Shown here: positions 34,257 to 43,062 of the stretch, piece after piece
How the letters are laid out: every line of letters starts with the position of its first letter
How positions within the stretch are numbered: position 1 is the first letter of the stretch
Assembly (NCBI RefSeq): GCF_009729095.1
Contig: NZ_VTGX01000001.1
Span: forward strand, 1,178,001-1,242,000
Reading direction: 5' to 3'
Source: Mycolicibacterium sp. CBMA 247
GTDB lineage: Bacteria; Actinomycetota; Actinomycetes; Mycobacteriales; Mycobacteriaceae
Length of the DNA: 64,000 bases
Translations under genes and position numbers: made by a program
The notes under the pieces: generated by a model
What the model was told of the DNA's origin: nothing
What the model saw: the letters and a program-made list of their open reading frames with translations, nothing else
The model's database searches: none

Positions 34257-35515
34257 TGCGCCACCGGCCCGTCGATGTCGACCGGAGCGTCATAGTCAGT
34301 CAGGCAGCGCTGCTCAACGTCGACCCCGGTCGGTGCGCTCACGACATCGAACCGGTTGCGGCGCATCGCTTTGGCCGCCGCGACGTGTTCGGGGTCGCTG
34401 ACAGTCTGGTGCTTGGCCCACAGTCGCTCGTGATCGGCGACCGACCGTCCGTCACACCACACCCGAACGTGAGTCAAGTCCGCCACGACCTCGACGCGCC
34501 GGCCCACCGCAGCCGGGTGCACCGAATAGTCGTTGGCGTCCAAGCGAACGTAGTGATCACGCGGCAGCCGTGAACTGGACCGCCACCCGGTCATCGGCGC
34601 CACTGGCGGCAGGGCGAGCATCGCAGCCTTATCGACCTCGACCCGGTCAGCCGGGCGGCACCCCAGCACCCGATGCTGACGGTGATTGGCAACCACCAGC
34701 CATTCACCGAGCTGGGCATTGAAGTCCGCCGGCGAGGCGAACACCCGACCCGGTAGGAACGCCCGCTCCACATAGTCGTGGAAGCGCTCCACGAGCCCCT
34801 TGGCTTCCGGATCGGCGGGTTTACAGATCACCACCTTGGCGGCCACCGTCCCGCGGAACGCCTGACACGCCGCGGTGAGCTCGGGCACCCGCGCCCGCCA
34901 CCGCCCAACTGCGCCCTCGCCGTCCCAAACGAACACTCGCGGTACCGCGCCCAACGCCGAAAGGTGTTGCCACCACGCGGCATACAGATCTTCGGCACTG
35001 CGAGTGGGGATCAGCAGCGCGCAGGCCCACCGTGAGTACCCGCAGACCATCGTCATCACCGGTAGCGCAGTGGCCGTGCGTGTCTGACCGTGACCGACCC
35101 GAATCGCCACGTCGGGAAACCACAAGTCGCATTGCGCGATCTCTCCGGCCTGATAGGTCGTGCGTGAGGCCGGGTCCGGCGGCAAATACACCGGCCGCAA
35201 CTCGCGCACCCGTTCACTGAGCGTGCGGATCGAATACTGCCAGCCGATCCGCTCGGCGATCACCGTCGCCGGAATTCGCGGATACGCCGCGAGCAACTCC
35301 CGAATCCGCGGCTCAGCCTCATCGACCACCGACCCGGCCGGCACCCGCTGATACTTCGGCGGCCTGTCGCTGACCAACGCCGCCTTCACGGTGTTGCGGG
35401 CCACGCCCATCACCCGCGCGACCTCTGAAATTGATAGCTGTTCCGATCGGCGCAACCGCCGGATCTCTGCCCAGTCCTCCACGCTCAACACTCGCTTCCT
35501 CCCTGGCTCGCCCAA
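34253..35515 (-). CDS. istA: IS21-family IstA transposase
   Basis: A 420-residue DDE transposase. The N-terminal helix-turn-helix SISEVARVMGVARNTVKAAL binds the ends. The catalytic domain has IAQCDLWFPDVAI with the first Asp, VFVWDGEGAVG with the second, and KGLVERFHDYVERAFLPGR with the Glu. The C-terminal beta-domain (NDYSVHPAAVGRRVEVVADL) is also present. Together with istB it gives an apparently complete transposition module, so this element may still be mobile, unlike its IS3 host. Confidence 0.96.
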   Translation of the reverse strand: MGEPGRKRVLSVEDWAEIRRLRRSEQLSISEVARVMGVARNTVKAALVSDRPPKYQRVPAGSVVDEAEPRIRELLAAYPRIPATVIAERIGWQYSIRTLSERVRELRPVYLPPDPASRTTYQAGEIAQCDLWFPDVAIRVGHGQTRTATALPVMTMVCGYSRWACALLIPTRSAEDLYAAWWQHLSALGAVPRVFVWDGEGAVGRWRARVPELTAACQAFRGTVAAKVVICKPADPEAKGLVERFHDYVERAFLPGRVFASPADFNAQLGEWLVVANHRQHRVLGCRPADRVEVDKAAMLALPPVAPMTGWRSSSRLPRDHYVRLDANDYSVHPAAVGRRVEVVADLTHVRVWCDGRSVADHERLWAKHQTVSDPEHVAAAKAMRRNRFDVVSAPTGVDVEQRCLTDYDAPVDIDGPVAQ

Positions 35516-35586
35516 GCCAAGGGTCTCCAGGAAGCCGGTTAAAATTCAGTTGCCGCGCTCTGGTCAGTATTCAGTTGCCGCCGACA

Positions 35587-35847
35587 CACGCGTTGGTGGA
35601 CAACGATTTACGCGGATCAATGGGCCGCGTCGGAGCATGCGGAGACAACGCCGCGATGGAATCCTTCTTCGCGCTTCTGCAACGCAACGTCCTCGACAGG
35701 CAACGTTGGTCCAGCCGGGCACAACTCCGATTGGCGATCGTGACCTGGATCGAGAAGACCTACCACCGCAAACGGCGACAACGCCGACTCGGCCGCCTCA
35801 CCCCGATCGAATTTGAGACAATCAACCAAGCCGCCCAAGCGGCCTGA
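35587..35847 (+). pseudogene. IS3-family transposase OrfB, 3' part
   Basis: Continuation of the interrupted OrfB after the second CACGC copy. It reads ALVDNDLRGSMGRVGACGDN, then AAMESFFALLQRNVLDRQRW, which holds the catalytic Glu of the DDE triad. It ends in the typical TWIEKTYHRKRRQRRLGRL tail. The frame joins perfectly to 33399 when the IS21 and one duplication copy are removed. Confidence 0.9.
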
Positions 35848-35863
35848 ATCACTCAGCCCACCA

Positions 35864-35887
35864 GTCAACTGAACTGGGGGCAGTCCC
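35864..35887 (-). repeat. Right terminal inverted repeat of the IS3-family element
   Basis: GTCAACTGAACTGGGGGCAG followed by TCCC. Its reverse complement matches 32435-32458 at 20 of 24 positions. Confidence 0.8.
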
Positions 35888-35913
35888 GTCCGTGCACGCC
35901 GATACAACAACGG

Positions 35914-36687
35914 TCATCCAAACTCATCCGGCCCCAGCACTTCGAAACGCGCCAACCTCGCCCGAGGAAAAGGGCGCGATTGCGGGGCCAGATGATAGAG
36001 CTCGCCCTCGGTGTGCCCAGCGGCCTCCCACTTCGCGCGCTCGCGGTTCATCCATACCAATTGGTCGACATACTTACGTTGAGCTTCCGGCGGAGCTACC
36101 GGGACGTAATAACAGCGCCCCGGGGTGATCTCAACGAACCTACCGCCGCGAGGGATGAAGTTGCCGATGCCCAGAGAATCGACTCGAAGCCAAAAGCCAC
36201 CATGGTGCGAGGTTGTCCCGGTATGCCACGACGCCTCGATTGACTGCACCTGATTGTCATCAATCAGAACACTGTCCGGCCCCACCAGCGCATCAATCGT
36301 CGGCTTCAATACGTTGTCCAGATCAGCCACGATATGCGTCTGATAACGACGCTCCTCAGAGATAATCCATGTCAACGTAACAGCGACGTCGTGGGTGAAG
36401 CACCGGGAAGTGCCGCGAGCGACGGCAGCTGCCAGGCTCGCTCGATATCCCTTCTTAGTTGCGGCCGCTGCTTGCAAAGACGGAGGATCCAGCCTGGTCT
36501 CGATAAATACGTGGCTGGCGTCAACCGACTCTGACACAGTGAAATCATCGGCAGAATACCTAAGCCCCAATGGGTCCACCTCCTCCACGACGCGCGGGCG
36601 CGCGCAGTCCCTATCGAGCGATTGTGATCTGCTGTAGTACAGCAGCAGGTGGGGCTTGGTCTGCGGCGCGTCGCCCTTAGCGCCCAT
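35914..36687 (-). CDS. RusA-like Holliday-junction resolvase/endonuclease-fold protein
   Basis: About 257 residues, taking the ATG at 36687 (MGAKGDAPQTKPHLLLYYS); a longer form to 36786 is possible. The central segment VADLDNVLKPTIDALVGPDS followed by VLIDDNQVQSIEASW matches the RusA pattern of acidic residues (D-L-D-N-x-x-K, then D-D-x-Q-V). The preceding VAVTLTWIISEE strand fits the same fold. RusA enzymes resolve branched DNA and are common in phages and mobile islands. The protein is about twice the usual RusA length, with extra N- and C-terminal segments of unknown role. It lies just outside the IS3 right end. Confidence 0.62.
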   Translation of the reverse strand: MGAKGDAPQTKPHLLLYYSRSQSLDRDCARPRVVEEVDPLGLRYSADDFTVSESVDASHVFIETRLDPPSLQAAAATKKGYRASLAAAVARGTSRCFTHDVAVTLTWIISEERRYQTHIVADLDNVLKPTIDALVGPDSVLIDDNQVQSIEASWHTGTTSHHGGFWLRVDSLGIGNFIPRGGRFVEITPGRCYYVPVAPPEAQRKYVDQLVWMNRERAKWEAAGHTEGELYHLAPQSRPFPRARLARFEVLGPDEFG

Positions 36688-36976
36688 CTCATCCTCTCTC
36701 GCCGACAACACCCGCTTCCGTCGGGCGGTCGGGCGACCCGCCAGACCCAATTCACCCTTGATTCCGGGCCTGGTGGATGCGATCACCCGTCTTTGCCGAG
36801 CGAGTCCGGCTCCACCGATACGATGCCGCCCATGGGAAAGGTTCTGGCAGGAGGTCCACAGCCTGTTCGTCAGCTAGAGAAGGCGGCGGTCGGTTGAATC
36901 CTCTGCGCACTCGCCGATCTGACCGACCCTGCACGCTGTTGTGGACCCATGCCTCGGTCGACCGAGAATTCCCGCC

Positions 36977-38800
36977 ATGCCGTTGACGAGCGGTCAGACC
37001 TTCGCCGGCTACACGATCATTCGCCTGCTGGGGTCGGGTGGGATGGGCAAGGTCTACCTCGCCCAGCATCCACGCCTGCCCCGCCGCGACGCTCTCAAGT
37101 TGCTCCCGGTGGACTGGTCAGCGGACGCCGAGTATCGCGAACGGTTCAATCGGGAAGCGGACCTCACCTCGACACTGTGGCATCCACACATCGTCGGAGT
37201 GCATGATCGCGGTGAGCACGACGGTCAATTGTGGATCTCGATGGACTTCGTCGACGGTCTCGACGCCGCTCAACTGTTGACGAACCGGTATCCCGCCGGC
37301 ATGCCGGCTCCCGACGTCGCCAGAATCGTGACTGCGGTGGCCAGCGCCCTAGACGCCTCCCACAAACAGGGGCTTCTGCATCGCGACGTCAAACCCGCCA
37401 ACATCATGCTCACTCACGTCGATGACGACGCTGAACAGCGAATCTTATTGACCGACTTCGGGATCGCCCGCAACGTCGACGACATCAGTGGTCTGACTGC
37501 CACGAACATGACCGTCGGCACCGTCGCCTACTGCGCGCCCGAACAACTGCTGGGTGAAGACCTCGACGGCCGCGCCGACCAGTACGCCTTAGCGTCGACG
37601 GCCTATCACTTGCTCACCGGGTCGCCGCTGTTCGCCAATTCCAATCCCGCCGTGGTTATCAGTCGCCACCTCAACGCGACACCGCCACCGCTGACCGACG
37701 CCCGCACCGATCTGGCCTTGCTCGATCCTGTCCTTGCCGCTGGTCTCGCCAAACGGCCCGAGGACCGCTTCGCACGCTGCGCGGACTTCGCCCGCGCCCT
37801 GGTTGAGGCAATCGGTTCGACAGACTCACCCGCGGCGGCACCGACCACGCCCGCCGTGATTGCCAAACCCACCGCCGCCGCGCATAGCGCCGCCCCGATG
37901 TCGCCTGCCACGACGATTACGCGCAACAAGACATCGGCCCGTGCGGTCGCCGCGGCAGCGGGTGTCACCGCCGCCGTCCTCGTCGTTGGTGCGGTTCTCG
38001 TCCTGCGCCCCTGGGAGCGTCAGCCATTATCGACATCCGCCACCCAGCTCTCCGCGCCGTCGCTGACTACGGCAGGCCCGCCGCTACCGGCGCCACCAAA
38101 GTTATCGACAACGCCGTCACCCCCACCCACATTTCCCGCCAGCGCCATCGACCAAGTTCTCCTCAACGGTCGACAGCTGACCACCCTGCTCGGCGTTACC
38201 GTCACCGATGACCCGTCAGGTAGCCCCAACGGTCTTTCCCTTGATACGTCGTCCTACGGCACCGGTGACCATTCCAGCCAGGTCACGCCCCGATCATGTG
38301 TGGGGGTCGTCTACACCGGCGAACATGAGGTCTACGCCCCCGCTGGCTTGGTCGATCTCAAGACTCAGACATTCGGCAGTCTCTACGGCGGTGCTAACGA
38401 CTTACATCTCATCCAACAGACGGCAGCCGTGTTCCCTAATGCCGCTGACGCTCTAGCGTTCCTAGAAACCGCGCAGACACAGTGGGACGCATGCACGAGA
38501 GGCGAAGTCCAAGCGACGTTGAGTTACGAGAACGGCGCCGACTACGCGTTAGGAAGCGTGCAGCGCCAGAACGATGTCATAACCGTGTCGATGGCCAAGA
38601 ACGATGGACTGAACGGCCCGGATGCCTGCCAGCAAGCGTTAGGTGTTCGCGAGAACGTCGTCGTCGAAGCCCGCACCTGCGAAACACCCCAAGTATCAAC
38701 GGCATACGATCCGTCGGCAGGTTTTCCGAAGGATCCTGATTGGGCGGTTCCGGACGCCGAACGCATCGTCACCGCGATGCTCGGCAACGTTCGAGGCTGA
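36977..38800 (+). CDS. Transmembrane Ser/Thr protein kinase with PknH-like extracellular sensor domain
   Basis: About 607 residues from the ATG at 36977 ([19 protein letters not shown]). The N-terminal kinase domain (about 10-275) is complete: [13 protein letters not shown] glycine loop, Lys in [19 protein letters not shown] catalytic loop, LTDFGIAR and [10 protein letters not shown] Pro/Ala-rich linker leads to one membrane helix (about residue 320-345; [20 protein letters not shown]). The extracellular domain of about 230 residues has four spaced Cys (near [21 protein letters not shown] and ARTCET), as in mycobacterial PknH sensor domains. It probably signals an envelope cue. A related kinase lies at 41383-42930. 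Confidence 0.93.
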   Translation: MPLTSGQTFAGYTIIRLLGSGGMGKVYLAQHPRLPRRDALKLLPVDWSADAEYRERFNREADLTSTLWHPHIVGVHDRGEHDGQLWISMDFVDGLDAAQLLTNRYPAGMPAPDVARIVTAVASALDASHKQGLLHRDVKPANIMLTHVDDDAEQRILLTDFGIARNVDDISGLTATNMTVGTVAYCAPEQLLGEDLDGRADQYALASTAYHLLTGSPLFANSNPAVVISRHLNATPPPLTDARTDLALLDPVLAAGLAKRPEDRFARCADFARALVEAIGSTDSPAAAPTTPAVIAKPTAAAHSAAPMSPATTITRNKTSARAVAAAAGVTAAVLVVGAVLVLRPWERQPLSTSATQLSAPSLTTAGPPLPAPPKLSTTPSPPPTFPASAIDQVLLNGRQLTTLLGVTVTDDPSGSPNGLSLDTSSYGTGDHSSQVTPRSCVGVVYTGEHEVYAPAGLVDLKTQTFGSLYGGANDLHLIQQTAAVFPNAADALAFLETAQTQWDACTRGEVQATLSYENGADYALGSVQRQNDVITVSMAKNDGLNGPDACQQALGVRENVVVEARTCETPQVSTAYDPSAGFPKDPDWAVPDAERIVTAMLGNVRG

Positions 38801-38973
38801 CCGTTGAGCCACTAGTGAGCGAGGACGGAGCCTTCGCCGATAACGACGCCGTATGTCTCCTCGCAGGACGCGGCGCGGCGCACCCCTACTCCGGCGAAAC
38901 CTCATTTATCCGCGGTGACTCTGCGCGCCAGGACCGGCACCGGATCTTCCTTCGGCACCGGTGTTGCAGGGTT

Positions 38974-39834
38974 CTATTCGCCGGCCTCGTCACGGCTGTG
39001 ATTGAGACCTAACTGCTCGGCGAGTTGGAATAGCTCACGCGTTTCGGCCTCGTAGCCTCGCCTGCCCAGGTTGAGGAACGGATTCGCACCGGGTTCGGGT
39101 AACCGCAATCGATAGGCGTCGTTGTTCAACACACCGGCTGGCTTGCCCGCACGCATTTCCTCACACATGCGATCCACCTCCGAAGCGTCCATACCGGCGA
39201 ATCCTGAGACCGCATCGCGCAAACGGGCGATCTCCTCCTCCGATGCAGGAGGAGTCGCACGAACAAATTCTTCCTGTTGCTTTGCAACGATGTGCTCGCC
39301 GAGCCGCAGCTGCCAGCCGATCTGGTGCACATGACCGATCACCTCGCGCAACGACTGCTCGTCGGCGGCTGACTCAGGGCTTAAGATGCCGGTCTGCGCA
39401 TCGACGTCGACGTAAAACCCGCGCTGTTTCAGCTCGTTGTGCTCGCGCGTCCATGCTTCGACTTCACCCAGCCACGCGCGGTTCGTCTCAGGGTCGGATG
39501 GACCTGTTCCAAACCAAAACTCCTCCCTGACAAGGAAGTCGTAGGCCAGCGCGAGCTTGCTTTGATGATTGGACCAAAGCAGTTCCAAACGCGAATCGAC
39601 GAACGCGGAACCCTCGTCCTCGTAGGCGATCTCACGACGCCGCTCATGAATTGCGATCGCCTTGCCGGATTCTTCAAGGCCCAGAATCGCGAGCGACCGC
39701 GCTAATCCCAAACTGCCGCTCTCAAGCATGTCTAACGCAGCAGTAAGCAGCCGATCGGCGTTGGCCAGCAGTTCGTCGTGGAGTTCGACTACCTGTTCGG
39801 GCGTCAGCGGCGGCAGTATATTTCGCTTACCCAT
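38974..39834 (-). CDS. AbiV-family abortive-infection (HEPN_AbiV-like) protein
   Basis: A 286-residue, mostly helical protein. The N-terminal third has the AbiV/HEPN pattern: repeated LLANADRLLTAALDMLESGS helices, LARSLAILGLEESGKAIAIH (the conserved L-A-x-L-x-x-E-E-x-G-K block) and then ERRREIAYEDEG. AbiV proteins block phage development in lactococci, and HEPN folds are frequent in RNA-targeting defence systems. I do not see a clear R-x4-H RNase motif. No toxin partner gene is adjacent. It sits alone between two Ser/Thr kinases and has a strong inverted repeat about 24 bp before its start. Confidence 0.72.
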   Translation of the reverse strand: MGKRNILPPLTPEQVVELHDELLANADRLLTAALDMLESGSLGLARSLAILGLEESGKAIAIHERRREIAYEDEGSAFVDSRLELLWSNHQSKLALAYDFLVREEFWFGTGPSDPETNRAWLGEVEAWTREHNELKQRGFYVDVDAQTGILSPESAADEQSLREVIGHVHQIGWQLRLGEHIVAKQQEEFVRATPPASEEEIARLRDAVSGFAGMDASEVDRMCEEMRAGKPAGVLNNDAYRLRLPEPGANPFLNLGRRGYEAETRELFQLAEQLGLNHSRDEAGE

Positions 39835-39857
39835 TTCAGCGCTTCACCATCCGAATC

Positions 39858-39881
39858 GTGCACACCATGACCGGTGTACAC
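39858..39881. promoter_or_regulatory. Inverted repeat upstream of the AbiV-like gene
   Basis: GTGCACACC (39858-39866) and GGTGTACAC (39873-39881) form a dyad with 8 of 9 paired bases and a 6-bp spacer. It ends 24 bp before the AbiV start codon. The position fits an operator that represses this gene; the binding protein is unknown. Confidence 0.5.
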
Positions 39882-39882
39882 G

Positions 39883-40192
39883 CTATCAACGCCAACCGAC
39901 GAAGAAGTCACATCACACTGCACGCGCTACCGCTTACAAGGGACTCCTATACCGAACAACGGCCAGCGCCCATACGGAGTCGCAGTGGCGCCCGCGGCTG
40001 CGCAAGTCAATCGAGCAGTGGCCGAATGTGACCGCGGCGCAGAATCGCGCCGACTACATCCAAGAGATGCTGGGGAACCCTTCAGTTCGCGGGCACCGAA
40101 TGGTCCACGGTGAAGGGCAACCTGCTACTGCGCGTCGGCGGCAAGCTCAAGCCCTCGCAAGCTGATCAGTGCAAGGCGACGTTCTCCAGCTG
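39883..40192 (+). pseudogene. Possible decayed coding remnant
   Basis: Protein-like stretches occur in different frames, notably RLRKSIEQWPNVTAAQNRAD (about 39990-40060) and, after a frame change, EWSTVKGNLLLRVGGKLKPS followed by QADQCKATFSS and a stop at about 40192. No single open frame joins them and no start is convincing. It may be the remains of one gene broken by indels. I do not recognise the family. Confidence 0.3.
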
Positions 40193-40282
40193 AGGTGGCG
40201 TACACCCGAGATCTGGGACGCAACTCGGCGTGATGTCGGATTGTTCACGGCCGCAGGGATTCTGCAATCGCAAACGGACGGT

Positions 40283-40984
40283 TCAGATGCGGCCGGTCGC
40301 CAGCCCGAAGATTGCTTTCTCGACCTGTACCGGAGTTCGAGCGTGGGCGCCGCCCCAGCCGGTGAGAGTGTCGAGGTAGCACTGGTAATCGGGAGTGCGC
40401 CGAACGCTGATTGACATTTCGGCGTGGTTGCGCAGCCAGTCCTGCACTTGTTTGTCCAGGATCGGCGCGGCATTCGCATCGTCGGCGCTGATGATTGCGG
40501 ATGCGAAGTAGAGCCATTTGGTGAAGAAGGCGCCAGCGAGATACTTAATGTGGCCTTCGTTGTTGAGGTAGCGGAACCCTTCGACCGGTCCGTGCGTGCG
40601 TACCATATCGGCGGCCGCGCCGAGCCGGTCGGCGATATCGTCGCGGATCGGTGCATCGTGTGTGCCGGTCTTCACGCCGGTCAGTACCCAACGGACTCGT
40701 GTCGGACCGTAGCCGCGATCTCCGTATCCCCATACCATGGCGCTGACGAACGCCGGCAAGACTCGTCCGGCTTCGAGCTGTGCGGTGACGACCTCGCGGA
40801 TCTGGTTTCGGTCGACTCTGTCGGGCAGCGAAGCGAGGACCTGCCGCACGTCGGGCAAGTCGTGCATTCCGGAAACCCAGGCGGACCGATTCCATGGGAA
40901 CGAGCGTTGTGGAACGGGCGGCTGCGCCAGCACCTCGGCCAACAGCGGCGGAACACCCTGCGTCATTTTCTTCATCCCCCTCAT
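40283..40984 (-). CDS. Putative OGG-fold (8-oxoguanine DNA glycosylase-like) protein
   Basis: A 233-residue soluble protein; later Met codons at 40975 and 40966 are also possible starts. A helical middle contains SAMVWGYGDRGYGPTRVRWV, then YLNNEGHIKYLAGAFFTKWL and YFASAIISADDANAAPILDK. This pattern (G-Y-G-P-x-R, then F-F-T-K-x-L-Y-F-A) is one I associate with actinobacterial proteins labelled OGG-fold, 8-oxoguanine glycosylase-like. The HhH-Lys-Asp catalytic signature of true OGG enzymes is not evident, so glycosylase activity is doubtful. It is a single gene between the AbiV-like gene and the second kinase. Confidence 0.5.
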   Translation of the reverse strand: MRGMKKMTQGVPPLLAEVLAQPPVPQRSFPWNRSAWVSGMHDLPDVRQVLASLPDRVDRNQIREVVTAQLEAGRVLPAFVSAMVWGYGDRGYGPTRVRWVLTGVKTGTHDAPIRDDIADRLGAAADMVRTHGPVEGFRYLNNEGHIKYLAGAFFTKWLYFASAIISADDANAAPILDKQVQDWLRNHAEMSISVRRTPDYQCYLDTLTGWGGAHARTPVQVEKAIFGLATGRI

Positions 40985-41382
40985 TGCCGCTGCCCGTCAC
41001 GGCGTACCTACGCTAGCGGGCGCCGCCGACAGTCAGGGCCGTTCGCTGGGTCTCGCTGCCTTCTGACCGCCCGAGCACCACGTAACCGCTTACCTTCTTC
41101 GCCTCACCGGCCAGCCAGTGTGAGTCAGCAGTTGTCGGCAGTCAGCTACGCCATTAAGTCTATTGGCGCACCACGGATACCGTCCGTCCGCCTAGAATCT
41201 TCAACTCTGTCGGCTCCGCCCCATCCGAGACTGCGCATGTCGATCGCTCGGTCACTTCGGGTGTCGATGCGCTCGTGCGACGATCTCCGTGGCCACGTTG
41301 ATCGCCTCCTCTGCCTCGGGCCGGCTGACGTTGACACCTTGGACGCAATACGAGAGTCAGACCGCCTGCACAGGCTTCGGTT
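40985..41382. other. Intergenic region with a short coding-like remnant
   Basis: A gap of about 400 bp between the OGG-fold gene and the second kinase. On the minus strand a short open stretch (41252-41356) reads CVQGVNVSRPEAEEAINVAT and ends EIVARAHRHPK. It resembles the C-terminal tail of secreted mycobacterial sensor-type domains but has no start of its own. It may be the end of a deleted gene. Nothing else is convincing here. Confidence 0.3.
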
Positions 41383-42930
41383 TCAGCAGGGGATGCGGTA
41401 TCCCGGATCAGTGGTGTAGTCCAACACCTTGCCGTAGGCATCGCCACCGGCTGCCCGTACTCCGGCGCACACTTGGGCTTGCGTAGTCCCACCGGGGACG
41501 AACACCGCGTAGATCGGGTCACCGTCTTCTGTGGCGGCGCGCAGCGAGGGGCAGGTTTGATCGGTGCGCAGGTACAAGGCACCCGGGTGGGCATCCAAAA
41601 GTCGTTGCACTCCAGCCTCATACAGGCCTGGGGTGGTGACTGATCCCAAGACGACGATGCCTTGACCATTGCAGGCTGGCCTGCTCATGGGTTGCCGTAG
41701 TCCCAAATCTCCGGAGGGCGCCGCAGGTGGTTGCGGCGGCGCGGGCCTTGGCGATGGCGGCGGGGCTGGTTGAGTCACGGTCACCGGTGGCGCAGCCTGG
41801 ATGACGGTTCGCGGCGGGGCAGGTTTACCGATGGTTTCCGGCCACGGTGACGCCGTCGGCTGCGGCTGCGCGGCGAGCGGCGATGGCTGCCCCAAGCGGG
41901 CACCGAGAAACGCAACCAGGGCGACAGCCAGCAATCCGGCGGCGATAGAGCCAGCGATCAGCGCCCATCGCCGCGATGAACGCTCCTCACCCGCAACTGG
42001 TTCGGGAGCTGCAGATGCCGGGAACGCATACATGGTGGGCGCGGCCGATGCCGGGACAGCGAGCTGGGTGGCATCGCCGGGGCCGGCGATGCGAGCCCCG
42101 CGCTGGGTGAGTGCAGCGGCGAAGGCCCGGCAGGTGTCGAACCGTTGGTGTGGTTCTTTGGCCATCGCTTTGCCGAGCACGTCGTCGATGTCGCCGAGGT
42201 CGGCACGGATGGAAGCCACCCGCGGCGGTGGCGAGGACAGGTGATTGCCGATCACTACCGCCGGGTTGGTGTTGGAGAACGGCAGGGTGCCGGTGAGGAG
42301 GTGAAACGCTGTGGCTGCCAGTGCGTATTGGTCTGCGCGGCCGTCCAGCGGTTGACCGGTGAGCTGTTCGGGTGCGGCGTAGGCGACCGATCCCACCGTG
42401 ACATTGGTGGCGGTCAATCCTTTGGCGTCGAAGGTATTGCGGGCGATGCCGAAGTCGGCCAACAGGATTCGCCGTTCGCCGTGGCGTGCGTCGGTGAGCA
42501 GAATGTTGGCGGGTTTGACGTCACGGTGCAGCAGGTATCGTTCGTGGGCGTAGTCGAGTGCCTCGGCGATCGCCGACACGATCTCGAACACTTCGGTAGG
42601 CGGCATCCCGTGCGGGTAGCGGTCCCGCAGGAGTTGGGCGGCATCTTTGCCTTCGACGTAGTCCATCGTGATCCAGAGCTGGTCGTCGTCCTCGCCGCGG
42701 TCATGGACAGCCACGATGTGCGGATGCCACAGCGTCGCGGCGATGTCGGCCTCGCGAGCGAACCGAGCACGAAACTGTGGGTCCGCGCTGACTTCGGGCG
42801 GCAGGATCTTCAGCGCCTCCTGGCGGGGTAGCCGCGGGTGTTGCACGAGGTAGACCTCGCCCATCCCCCCGATTCCCAGTAACCGCACGATGCGGTAACC
42901 GGCGAACACCTCACCGTCAGCAATCGACAT
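41383..42930 (-). CDS. Transmembrane Ser/Thr protein kinase
   Basis: A 515-residue PknH/PknF-like kinase. The kinase domain (about 8-270) has [13 protein letters not shown], Lys in [28 protein letters not shown] and YAAPEQLTG, all intact. A short linker leads to one membrane helix (about residue 325-350; [20 protein letters not shown]), a Pro-rich spacer and an extracellular region of about 100 residues. Cys residues there lie at [26 protein letters not shown] and the terminal YRIPC. Its N-terminus ([20 protein letters not shown]) is clearly paralogous to the kinase at 36977, but the sensor region is shorter and different. Confidence 0.93.
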   Translation of the reverse strand: MSIADGEVFAGYRIVRLLGIGGMGEVYLVQHPRLPRQEALKILPPEVSADPQFRARFAREADIAATLWHPHIVAVHDRGEDDDQLWITMDYVEGKDAAQLLRDRYPHGMPPTEVFEIVSAIAEALDYAHERYLLHRDVKPANILLTDARHGERRILLADFGIARNTFDAKGLTATNVTVGSVAYAAPEQLTGQPLDGRADQYALAATAFHLLTGTLPFSNTNPAVVIGNHLSSPPPRVASIRADLGDIDDVLGKAMAKEPHQRFDTCRAFAAALTQRGARIAGPGDATQLAVPASAAPTMYAFPASAAPEPVAGEERSSRRWALIAGSIAAGLLAVALVAFLGARLGQPSPLAAQPQPTASPWPETIGKPAPPRTVIQAAPPVTVTQPAPPPSPRPAPPQPPAAPSGDLGLRQPMSRPACNGQGIVVLGSVTTPGLYEAGVQRLLDAHPGALYLRTDQTCPSLRAATEDGDPIYAVFVPGGTTQAQVCAGVRAAGGDAYGKVLDYTTDPGYRIPC

Positions 42931-43062
42931 GGGCGAATATTACCCAGCAGCACCCGAGTTGATCAGGCCTTTTGCAGGCCATCACGGCGCGTGATTCCCT
43001 CCGGCCCCGATGCCGGAGAGTTTCGGCAAACGCGCCGCTGACCGGCCGAGCGGCTGCGTATC

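Larger units (their letters stand above)
33400..35586 (-). mobile_element. IS21-family insertion sequence (istA-istB), apparently intact
   Basis: A 2187-bp element bounded by TGTC...GACA ends. The left terminus (TGTCAACGGCAATCG) and the reverse complement of the right terminus (TGTCGGCGGCAACTG) are related over roughly 55 bp, including a second GGCAA-TGAATTTT motif on each side. This gives the multiple terminal repeats typical of IS21. It encodes full-length IstA and IstB on the minus strand and is flanked by a 5-bp duplication. It inserted into the IS3 OrfB gene. Confidence 0.93.
32435..35887 (+). mobile_element. IS3-family insertion sequence, inactivated, carrying a nested IS21 element
   Basis: Terminal inverted repeats of 24 bp, matching at 20 positions, lie at 32435-32458 and 35864-35887; the outer arms begin GGGACTGCCCC. 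Without the nested IS21 and its 5-bp duplication the element is about 1.26 kb, normal for IS3. It encodes an intact OrfA, while OrfB is frameshifted and then interrupted. No convincing target-site duplication is visible. The left end lies inside the 3' end of oxd. Confidence 0.85.

Noticed and set aside
32435..35887. Composite transposon carrying the aldoxime/nitrile genes
   Set aside because: Only one IS cluster is visible and it lies at one side. No matching IS copy is found upstream of 28894 within the window, so a composite transposon is not supported.
32431..35890. Target-site duplication of the IS3-family element
   Set aside because: Bases next to the two 24-bp ends do not form a convincing 3-5 bp direct repeat. 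One end may have been altered by a later deletion.
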